Of a stretch of 64,000 nucleotides of DNA, positions 54,771 through 64,000 are shown piece by piece. The notes beneath the pieces are model-generated. The model was not told the origin of the DNA. It did no database searches and saw only the letters and a program-made list of their open reading frames with translations. Location of the stretch: the NCBI GenBank assembly GCA_012934845.2, contig WNNJ02000462.1:24478-88477 (forward strand). The letters are read 5' to 3'. Made by a program: the position numbers and the translations under genes. Within the stretch, counting starts at the first letter, position 1. The number at the start of each line of letters is the position of its first letter. The DNA is from Pomphorhynchus laevis. Lineage: Eukaryota; Acanthocephala; Palaeacanthocephala; Echinorhynchida; Pomphorhynchidae.

Positions 54771-56390
54771 TTTTGGCAACCTCTACAATGTTATGTATAT
54801 ATGATTTTATGTCATCTTTATTTATAAGTACTTATTTTATTCATCGTTGTTTTTATTTATAGTATATAATATGGATTGTCGAAGGTGCCGTACCCTTATA
54901 ACACACCACTTATTCCTTGTAAACTCTTATTTTAATTCTAATGAATTGTATATTATTAATTAATGTATAAAAATTGAATTTTAAAAATCCCTACCTTTTA
55001 TAAATCTAAATTATAGAAAATCTTAAGATTAAAATATTATTAAATTTGTAATAATTTACTAAATAAATACAAATTTTAAATAAATACATTTCAAATAAAT
55101 CAGTTTAAAATTAACGTATTAAAATAAGCGTATTTTATTTATAAATAAAATAATTATATAGCAAATAAATTTTACTTGTTTATTCTATTTATAAAAAAGA
55201 TAGTTTATGTATAATTAGATCAGATCACTGAGTATACGTATTTTATATTATTTATAAATAAAAATAAGTATAAATAATAAATAATTATATAAGATTTGTC
55301 ACAATTTATATTTATATCAAGTCAAAATTTAAAATTAAATTTTAAAATAAAAGTCAATTTTTCAAATAAATGTCAATTTTTCAAATGAATTGACTGATAA
55401 AAAGTATATCAGAATAAAGATTAGAGGTCATCAAAAGGAACTGATGACCTCCTGATGTACATAGACTCAGTTAGCCGATTTGATTAATTAGCTGATTTGA
55501 TTAATTAACAATTTGCTATAATTCATATTATTAATTATTAATTATATTAATTATTAAATTATTATTATTTAATATATTAATTATTAAATTAATTAAATCT
55601 TGATTAAATTAATTATTAAATCAATTATTGTAATCATGATTTTGAGATTTTCTATTACAAAAATTATTTTTAAATAATTGTACTCGGTATTCAAATTAAT
55701 AAATAATAAAAATATCCCTTTTTTGTTATGGTTGTGGAGCTCAATAGTGTACTACCGTCTAAATATGACTGGGAATTACTGCTCTGGGTGATCAAATTCT
55801 ATCACAGGAAATACATCATTGACATGTATTTTGTCCCCCTGTTGTGGTGGGTCGAGGAATAAGGATCTGATAGCAGCCGTTTCTTTTAATTACCTCTAAT
55901 CTCAATTAATATACATAATTATTATTATATTAATTATAATTAATTATAATTAATTAAAATTTATTATAATTTATTATAATTAATTAATCATTAATTAATT
56001 CACAGAAATTGATTTTTTTAAATCATACCTTATAAATTTTAATTATAGAAAATCTTTAGATAAAAATGTTTTTCATTATTTTTTAATTTATTAATGGTAC
56101 TTCAAAATCTGTAGACTCAGTTAAATGATTTGATTAATAAAAATGTTTAAATGAACATTCAATCTGTTAGCGTTATAAACAGGCAGTTACTATCTATTGG
56201 TAAGCATTTAATCATTCAAAACTAAGACAGATGCTAAATAGACTTGTTGATATATTTTGTTTAAGTCATTATGATATCTATATGTCATTGAGCTGTTTTA
56301 AAAATTTAATTTTAAAAAATTCTTACCCTTTATAAATCTAAATTATAGAAAATCTTTTTGATCAATTCATAAAAGTTGAATATTAAAATA
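54771..56390. repeat. Mosaic of PLE end repeats
   Basis: End motifs are at about 55,215 (cagatcactgagtatacg), 55,455 (catagactcagttagccga) and 56,110 (tgtagactcagttaaatga). 55,740-55,900 is a plus-strand worn copy of the 3' structured motif: aggaaatacatcattgacat, tgtattttgtcccc, gtgggtcgaggaataagg and atctgatagcagc are present. No gene. Confidence 0.55.
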
Positions 56391-56394
56391 ATTT

Positions 56395-57425
56395 CCATAA
56401 AGAAGGTATACATCTAGATGTGAACATTAAATTAACATTAACTAAAACTACTATTAATTTATATCGTAAAGATGACATATTTAAATTTACAAGAAACATA
56501 TTTTTGCATGAGCATTCATGCATACCATATAATATAAAATATAATACATAAAAAATGAAATTTTAAGAATTGCAACAATTTGTAATGACATTGGTTTTCT
56601 TCAAAATCATTTAAATAATTTAATAGATACATATTTTAAACTAGGTTACTATAAAAATAACATCAAGCAGAAAATAGTAAAATATATAAATCAGCACAAT
56701 AATATTTAAAATAAATTTTAATGACTTGTATTTTAAATTTAAATTTTTTATTTTAACTTGATGTAAGTTATATAAAATCTTATAACAATTATTTATAAAT
56801 AATTAATGAAAAGAAGGTGTATATCTAGATATGAACATTAAATTAACATTAACTAAAACTACTATTAATTTAAATCGTAAAGATGACATTTAAATTTACA
56901 AGAAACATATTTTTGCATGAGCATTCATGTATACCATATAATATAATCAAAAATAAATATTTAAAAATATTTAAATAATTTATTTTAATCATTAATATTT
57001 AAATAATTAATTTAACATTAAATTAAATAATTAATTAAATAATTTAAATAATTAATTAATTAATTTAAATAATTATTTAATTTATTCATTAATTAAATAA
57101 TTTAATAGATACATATTTTAAACTAGGTTACTATAAAAATAACATCAAGCAGAAAATAGTAAAATATATAAATCAACACAATAATATAAAGAATAAATTT
57201 AAAATTATTAGCGGAAAATATTTATGGATAATAAATAATATACTTTGTATTATAATAAGATACGTGATAATATAATCTGAAATATAATCTAATATAAAGA
57301 ATAAATTTAAACTCTTAAGTGGCAAATTTTTATGGATGGATAATAAATAATATACTTTGTGTTATAAGAGGATACTAGATAATCAAATTTTCTCAGATGA
57401 AATACGTCATATAAAATCTGAAATT
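56395..57425 (+). mobile_element. Three PLE 3' fragments in a row (plus)
   Basis: Fragment 1 (56,395-56,710) runs from the EGIHLDVNIKL region to INQHNN. A spacer (56,711-56,815) equals that at 52,136-52,200 in reverse. Fragment 2 (56,815-56,950) restarts at EGVYLDMNIKL. After AT DNA, fragment 3 (57,095-57,420) gives the C-terminus, with a duplicated ending (aagaataaatttaaa at 57,186 and 57,297) and the stop region before the 3' motif, cut at tcagatgaaatacgtcat. All are broken. Confidence 0.75.
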
Positions 57426-57490
57426 AATATAATAATATTAATATAATAATAAATTAATATAATAATAAATATATAATAATATTTATTCCG
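57426..57490. repeat. AT minisatellite at the 3' side of LINE G
   Basis: Units of ttaatataataataaa occur here and again at 60,925-60,985 on the other side of LINE G, so LINE G sits inside this repeat. Confidence 0.75.
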
Positions 57491-60400
57491 AATGTACAGA
57501 AAATAAGGTTCCCTCAAATGGGCCACTGTCATAATTCGTAAATGTACAAAAGTTATGAAACATTCCAACGTAGAAAGAAAAAAAAATAATGCATTCATCC
57601 AATTGAAGCTATTCCAGTCACCGTGTTCCCCATGGGCCGAGTAAATTCACCGATTCGTGATCGTGGAGCCCGCATGCAGCAGGAAATAGAACGCGCGAGA
57701 ATTATACTAAATCGTGTTCGTATAAGCGAAATCATATCGCTATAGCTTCGTTGCAGTTTGGAGGACATCCTTGCAGCGATTGTCTGCATCAACCGTTTCG
57801 CTGTCGGACCAAATCCTCCAGTAGCTGCCAGGACAAACGGTATGAAAGACGAGTGTTCAATTTCACTAATTCGTTCCTGATACTTTGCTCTTTTCCGATT
57901 CTCGTGGTATTCGAAACTTGCATCGACAGTCCTTAGGTGATAAGATGGAGCCAAGTTGTTGAAGACGCAGACATCTATGAATGTCCGCTCCAACCTACCA
58001 CCGAATAAACCGCCGCATACAATATCAGGATGAGCATCTTCTCCGCGGGCTGTGGTCGAGCACTGAAATACAAAGTCATTTGTAAACGGGCTGGAGTGCG
58101 GGTTCAATCCCGACGCCGTTGCATATTTCAGATAAGGCGGAGCCAAAACATCCCTTACCTCATTGTGACGAATAATTGGGAGAGCCCCTCTTTTGCACGA
58201 CAATGCATGGGTTAGACAGATATCATCTCCACATTCGCACTTTTTCGGTAGACTAGATAAGGACCAGTTATACCTTGCAGCAACCGCATCCTGAAATTCG
58301 AATTTTGTCATGTTAAATCCCGACGCTTTAAGAGGACTCGTTTGAAGCCAACTTGAAGCCCCTTTGATCGATGCATACTGTAGAAGCTTGACTGTTTGAA
58401 TTGAAGCACGTTCACGTAAAATAATCAATAGTGAAGCAGAACGCAATCTGTTGTCGCTAGCAATATCTTTCAGAGCTTGGGTTTGTAGCCTATCTACTTC
58501 GAGAATATTATCCGACTGGTCAAAAGCTCTGCACAACCGTTTTGACGCGTTCAGCACGTATGGAGCGTCTACGCAAGGATCTCGAAATCCCATACCTCCG
58601 AAACTCAAAGGAAGACTACAAATCAACTGCTCAGTTTCGTCCAGTGTGTGCTCAAATACATCGAAAGCGAACTGCCCAAATATTAGCTGTCTAATTTCAG
58701 AGAACTAACCTGGATCACATTGGGTTGTCCTGCATAAATGTAACCACTTTGATTGACAGGCTTTGACAAAGGCGACATATGCTGACTGGGCATCATGTTT
58801 TGCCGCATTGGCAAGTTTCCTGATCAAACAAGACCATTTGGATATGAGCTCACCACTCATATTCTTGACAAATTCGGCGTCTCCAACAGGTGATCCTAGC
58901 AGTTTGACACCCCTTGTCTCAATACGGACGTTGTATTTTTCAAATCGTTTTTCGGTTTCTTCTAGCTGTTCAGAATGAATCATCACAATTGATTTATTGG
59001 CGTTAACAAAGTAGCCATGCTGATGACCAAATGATTCGAGTAGGTCCCAAACTCGAGTAACGTCCTCTAACGACCCCATAAAATTTGCGTCGTCCGCATA
59101 CCAATACTGACTTACGTGCGGAACTGACTCGCGAATTCGATGAATAATTGCCAGCGAGGACACTGCAAAAGCAGCCATAGCTAGAGGATCCCCTTGTGTA
59201 AATCCTTCTTGGGATCGCAAAGAACGGCCACAACACACTAACTTTGACGGCTCTGAATACGTATTATGCAGAATACACTCAAGAGCAGGACAAATAAAAG
59301 GAACGTTAGCTAGTACAACCTTCCGATTTGCCGTATTGAATGCGTTCTTTGCATCCACGGAAAGTAACACATACTGATCATTGACCGTGATAGTCTCGGA
59401 AACTCTGTGTATGATGTACTCCATTCCACCGCGCTGTCCACTACACATTTGAACATGCCCAGACACTGCCTGAAGATCCTTTCCTATTAAGCTCATAATT
59501 ACCTTTCCCACAATACGGCGAACTATCTCTCCTATGCCAATAGGGCGCACGCCTGGGTTCTTATCAAGAGCCACAAGACGACTTACTGTAAAAGCATCCA
59601 GAATAGATGGGTCAACACCTTCACTTGCTATCCGAATTGCAAAAGAAGCAATGGCGTCTGCTAGTTTTCGTGAATGAGGACCAAATTAACTGATCATTCG
59701 TCTGAAAGCAACAGCATCCACTGCAGATGGACCGGCGCAGCCGTGAGTCGTCATTGCTGCTTTGAGTATGATCTGCCCATCGATTGCAGAGAACACAACA
59801 GCGTGATGAGGCATGCAGCCTGGTAGAGGAACATTCAGGATTGATTCTTTATGGATAGGCTTTCCTGGCGGGTGTAAGTCCAATAAGATATCGTATATAG
59901 TTACTCCGTCAATCTCATCGTCAGGTTTGAGTAGAGGCAGAGACGCATATTGAGAATCTAACGTCCGAATAGCGGCATGTGTTTTTCCAGACTGCATCAG
60001 CCTAGAGAACACTCCACTCTCATTTTGATTTGTAATACGAACACTCTTCGTCAAGCCTTGAACTACTTTCTGTTGCAGAGCAAAAGCCTCTTCAAATAAA
60101 TCATGGATTTGTTTATCTGCCCACATTTGAGTACGCCTCTCTAGGGTTTTCCGAATAACTGCGGCTTTTCGGGATGGGATTCGCTGCAGTATGAGCTGAC
60201 AAATAACTGTAACTTCTTTGAGCGCGATACCTTCATTTGCAGTACCCTCACCAACATCCAAGTACCTCGAAGCCAATAAGTCTATGAACCGATTGCTAGC
60301 TTGGCAAATGGGTAAAGATAGTAGATTCGGTTTCCAAAGAATGACTTTATTGTACATAAAATTAATAGAATCTTCATAGCTGCATGGCATCCTTTCAGCG

Positions 60401-60924
60401 GACAGGCGATCATTGAGTAAATCGCGACTGGCAGCGGTCGGTCGGGGGTTTAAAAACACATGGTTAATTGTACGGACATCCTCCTGGATGGGCGCTATGG
60501 AATTAGCTGGCTCTTTAACTGTGGTTACGTGGCTACTGGTTGAGCAGCTAGTGGAATGGTCAACTATTATCGGTGAATTTCCTCAATTAGTGCAGTTCGT
60601 AGCGGCACAGTCCGTGCAATATGTGCTTGCCTTTGCGCATTTGCATCCCTTGCAGACTGCGTTCTGCCCGTTGCATCCACAGCATCTGGGTGAATTTCGA
60701 GGTTTGCCTTTTGTCATTTCGAGGTCAACTTAAATAGCGCACCCCGGGATGTGCCCTTGGCGTACGGCTTCGTTGACTGTTAGATGTCCAAATGTAAAAA
60801 ATTGTAGGTTTACTTGTAGAACGTGACAAATTGTATTTACTTTAGATTGTGTATATTAATCTTGTATGTTATTTATTGTAATTTGTGTAAGAATTAAATA
60901 ACCAAGACTTATGTTAAGGTCTAT
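57491..60924 (-). mobile_element. LINE G, near full-length RLE-type LINE
   Basis: About 3.4 kb, with a 5' UTR of about 200 bp (60,924-60,718), one long coding region and a 3' UTR of about 100 bp. AT minisatellite flanks it on both sides, so any target-site duplication is hidden in the repeat. It is related to LINE E throughout the RT and nuclease parts. Confidence 0.8.
57595..60717 (-). pseudogene. LINE G protein: CXC domain, RT, zinc knuckle, RLE-like domain
   Basis: One frame of 1,041 codons from ATG 60,717 to the stop at 57,595, cut only by three in-frame stops: TGA at 60,583-60,585, TAA at 59,686-59,688, TAG at 58,705-58,707. There are no frameshifts. Residues 12-42: CCGCNGQNAVCKGCKCAKAS, CTDC, NC, a CXC-type cysteine domain. 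Residues about 200-340: GVFSRLMQSGKTHAAIRTL, VTIYDILLDLHPPGK, GCAGPSAVDAVAFRRM. RT: VALDKNPGVRPIGIGEI, LSVDAKNAFNTANRKV (motif A), EGFTQGDPLAMAAFA (motif B), SQYWYADDANFMG (motif C). Then come CECGDDICLTHALSCKRGA, RHNEVRDVL, HPDIVCGGLF, TFIDVCVF and KRAKYQERI, giving PD-x16-D and a later K. Only point stops separate it from an open frame. Confidence 0.85.
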
Positions 60925-61240
60925 GTTAATATAATAATAAATTAATATAATAATAAATTAATATAATAATAAATTAATATAATATTAATTAATTTGATAC
61001 AAAAAGATAAACATTATTTTTATTTATATTTTGTATGATAAAAAAATTATTTATATTAATAATTTAAATATTAATATTTATATTAATATTTATTAATATA
61101 AATATTAATATTAATTTATATTTTAAATATTAATTTAAAATATAAATATTTATTTATATTTTGTATGATTGAAAAAATGTAAACATTATTTTTATTTGTA
61201 TAAAATACGTAGACTCAATAAATCTGACTAGATTTAGATT
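60925..61240. repeat. AT minisatellite and AT-rich DNA 5' of LINE G
   Basis: 60,925-60,985 repeats taatataataataaat about four times. 61,000-61,200 has ttatttttatttatattttg twice. acgtagactcaataaatctga (61,208) is a PLE end motif. Confidence 0.6.
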
Positions 61241-61244
61241 TTGT

Positions 61245-61380
61245 AGAGGGAGTTAAAACCTCCCTCCACAAAATATTGCTAGAATTATAAGGAATAAACT
61301 CCTTATTTTTGTGGAGGTGCAAAGACGATTACACTCACCTACTTGTTAGACGATCCCGGGTTCCCGAGTCTTTTTTTCAA
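61245..61380. other. Hairpin and tRNA-like box with T run
   Basis: ttttgtagagggag (61,248) pairs with ctccctccacaaaa (61,269-61,282). Further on, gatcccgggttcccgagtc is followed by a run of seven T (61,345-61,377). The gggttcccgagtc part has some likeness to a Pol III B box and the T run to a Pol III terminator, but I see no acceptor stem or A box. Confidence 0.3.
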
Positions 61381-62285
61381 TGATTTTGTTTGATTTAATT
61401 TCTAACGCTTATAAATTTCAGATTGAAAAGGGCTGCATGAACAGCCGAAGTATTCAAGAACATTTAAAATCATAATTATACAAAGAACGAAGTTAAATGT
61501 CCACTAAATATCCTATACGTGAAAAATAAAGTTAAATAACAAATTCAGTAGCAATTTTGAATGATTTAGTGAAATACTTACTTGTGGAACGTTCTGGAAA
61601 TATGAAGCTTATTTCCTACAAAAATTGTGGATTTTGAAATATGTTCACTAAAATCCACATTAAAGAATGTCATAAAAAATTTTTGCACTCAGTTGCATAA
61701 TTAAACATTAAGCGTATCATTGTTTTACAATTTTTCAAACTCAAAGTTATAACAAACATTATGGTATTTTGAATTCCATTGTATAATTGATATACCTGCA
61801 AATGTAAAATGCAGCATACCTTCTGATAAGTTCAACAAATTACAAGAATGTGAATGTCAAAACAACAGGAATATATTGACATGTATAAAATTTCAAAATA
61901 GTGAAGTTATTGCGTCAGTTTTTTGATAGGAGCTGAATTAGAGCTTAAAATGTAACACCGATTACTTATGTATTTGAATATCGTATGTAATGATGCATTT
62001 TGATAACAACAAATTTGCTAAGGTCATATGTCAAAGTTTTGGATAGAGCTCGCCATTTTTGAAGAAAATAAATAGATTCCAAATTTAATTATTTGATGCA
62101 TTTTTCATTGTGATAACTAACTGTAAATTGATAAATATCGTGTTTAATAAAAAAAATAATTAATTAATAATTAATTATAATTATAATAATTTATAATTTT
62201 TAATAATTATAGTTAATTAATAATATAATAAAATTATTATATTAAAACGCAATTGCAATAATTTTAAATATCAAAAAGTTTAAAT
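61381..62285. other. AT-rich intergenic DNA
   Basis: No gene, RNA or clear repeat recognised. 62,150-62,240 is nearly pure A and T. Confidence 0.4.
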
Positions 62286-62289
62286 TAGG

Positions 62290-63360
62290 TTGTCGCCAGC
62301 TAGGCTAGGGTCCAAGCTTAGGCTACCTAGTGCCTCCTCCATGGTGCAGATGGAATAATGACCCACGTATATGGGTTAGCGGCGATATACATTAACCTAA
62401 TTTGGTCGAATAAGCGAACGATGTGTTATGACGTTGAAGAAACATTGATAGCATTGATGCTTATAAAAATCCCATTAACCAAAACTGGATGGCTCCCTGA
62501 CGTGGCTAGTATATCCCGCCATTAAATAAAGACTCACTGATTTCTTGGGTGTGGCGAATCCAGGTTGTATCCAACCTCTACAATCACAATATCACAAGAA
62601 CTACGACTCAAATAAATTGAGTTTTGTTTTCGTATCCACAGGACTACAGCGTGTCTTCTTGGTAGACTTAATGGCAACCAGGTCAATCGGTAATATTAGT
62701 TGAAAATTCGTATTTGCAGAACTGGGTACATGATGTGTCTAACAATGTCATCTACCTGATACTAGAGCTTTTACATTGATATTTCTCCTATTCGGAAGTT
62801 ATGCTAATGCCACAGACAAGTCAGTATTAAACGGCGTGAGTGTCCTCATGAGTTCTGATTTAGCTGTGTGCCGTATATTAAAAAGCTATATCAGATAAAA
62901 ATGGGACCTATATGTTTAAACGGAAGAAATGTAAACTTGAATGTTTTGTGTGTATATGCTTTTACAAAACCGTCACCACAAACAACTGATGATCGTTTTT
63001 ATAATGAACAAAATTATAATATCGAGTATATCATCCCATGACTTCCTTGTAGTCATAGGTAATTTCAACACTGAGCTGAAGTTGTTAAACGCAAATAGCA
63101 TTCGTGAACATTTTGCAATCACACATTGCTATCATTACAACTGACGACTTCGCGACATGAATAACCGATACGTGACTGTTTTCGAATGAACCAAACCGAA
63201 ATCAAATTGAGTATATTCTCGTTCGGAGTAGACAAGGGAACTTAATATCTGACTGTAGATTATACTGATGGATAAATATAGCAACGGATCACGCTTTAGT
63301 ACAGTATACAAATCATCGACGTAGATGAGTAATGCAAATTATCTACGAAAGAAAGTATGA
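62290..63360 (+). mobile_element. Worn RTE-like LINE, 5' region and endonuclease fragment
   Basis: GC content rises and a broken translation reads GVSVLMSSDLAVCRILKSYI, then NVLCVYAFTKPSP-like, then DFLVVIGNFNTELKL. This order (GVGFLLS..., a VQCYAP-like strand, DLVIVMGDFNAKVG) is that of the APE endonuclease in RTE-type LINEs; GNFN stands for GDFN. The stretch 62,290-62,640 may be its 5' UTR. Many frame breaks; no RT part remains. Confidence 0.55.
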
Positions 63361-64000
63361 TTTGTAGTCTGTAGGCAATTCATAAAAATTGACCAAATCT
63401 TGCAATTTTTATGAATTGTTATGTTCCAATATATAAATTTTTATTGACATTGAATTTATATCGACCAAATTAATTTTGTAAATCGCAGAATAATGTTCGA
63501 CATATGAAACATTATTATTGTAAAATCATCAAGATTTCAAATAATGTTAAAAGCTATCACGACTTATTTTATGTCTATACTATGCCATCAAAATAGTGTA
63601 TTCAAAAAATATAGTGTATATGATAGTGTATTTAAAGTAGTGTATATGATACATCGTTTGTTATTTATTAGTCAATTCATAAAAATTGACTTTTATTTAA
63701 ATTTCAATATTTATTTTAACTTGATATTATATGAAAAAAATTAGATATAACAAAATTGTATGACATATTACATAAATATCGTATAAAAAACGTAGATATC
63801 AGATTTTTATTTAAATTATATAATATCTTAATTAACAATATCAAAACAAGGATTTTTATAAAAATTTTATTATTTAAAATTTATTATTTATGAATATTCA
63901 ATTATTTATAATTAAAATACGTATAATTATATAAAATACGAAAATATATATAATAAATATATAATTAATTATATATTAAAATATATAAATTAATATATAA
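63361..64000. repeat. PLE end repeat and AT-rich right edge
   Basis: 63,658-63,690 carries ttgttatttattagtcaatt and cataaaaattgacttttatt, the tail beyond the PLE 3' motif on the plus strand, and 63,788 a worn end motif (aacgtagatatcaga). The rest is A/T only. Frame 63,544-63,744 lies in this repeat and is not called. Confidence 0.5.

Noticed and set aside
60413-60733. Plus frame of 106 codons at the LINE G 5' end
   Set aside because: Antisense of the LINE G cysteine domain and its following linker.
61345-61377. tRNA gene
   Set aside because: No acceptor stem, anticodon arm or A box can be drawn around the tcccgggttcccgagtc stretch.

Overview
The window looks like nuclear DNA of an invertebrate animal: very AT-rich, with no operons, tRNA or rRNA genes, and filled with decayed retroelements nested in one another. 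Only one feature is clearly host-derived, a cyclophilin-domain exon with a 3' splice site (32,878-33,397, minus). A Gln/Asn/Ser-rich open exon at 47,193-47,803 (minus) may be a second. No species call is possible from sequence alone. The mix of permuted Penelope-like elements (PLEs), CR1/L2-type LINEs and LINEs with a restriction-like endonuclease (RLE) fits several invertebrate phyla.

Layout. 0.2-1.3 kb: LINE A. 1.3-3.5 kb: AT-rich satellite and hairpin repeats. 4.8-6.6 kb: PLE fragments. 6.6-7.3 kb: one arm of a long inverted repeat whose partner is at 49.7-50.4 kb. 8.6-9.7 kb: an inverted LINE A copy with a LINE B 3' end inserted. 10.5-13.8 kb: LINE D (RLE type) with an acidic tail. 14.1-14.6 kb: a LINE 3' fragment. 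15.5-21.95 kb: three LINE B copies on the minus strand, two of them directly head to tail, bounded by a 16-bp minisatellite. 22.3-24.5 kb: a 3'-truncated LINE C. 24.7-25.2 and 28.9-30.6 kb: LTR retrotransposon fossils. 25.5-28.7 kb: PLE copy 1. 30.6-32.3 kb: LINE F. 32.9-33.4 kb: cyclophilin. 34.7-38.2 kb: LINE C copy 2. 38.5-44.1 kb: PLE copy 2 (minus), split by a young LINE E with a 12-bp target-site duplication. 48.35-49.38 and 54.36-54.77 kb: repeats carrying hammerhead ribozymes. 49.7-57.4 kb: PLE ends and 3' fragments in both orientations. 57.5-60.9 kb: nearly complete LINE G. 62.3-63.4 kb: a worn RTE-like LINE.

The most interesting signals are non-coding. (1) Three copies of a repeat carry a hammerhead ribozyme with a very short stem III, and a compensated stem I in the diverged copy. 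(2) A stretch of about 100 nt just 3' of the PLE reading frame recurs at several loci and can form a pseudoknot plus a conserved hairpin and a closing stem. G-U pairs that work only on the PLE-sense strand support an RNA fold. (3) The PLEs have the GIY-YIG nuclease in front of the reverse transcriptase, the permuted order known from the Naiad/Chlamys group. (4) LINE E and LINE G join a reverse transcriptase to a zinc knuckle and a PD-(D/E)XK-like domain, and LINE G starts with a CXC-type cysteine domain. All family names come from motifs read by eye; no database search was possible.
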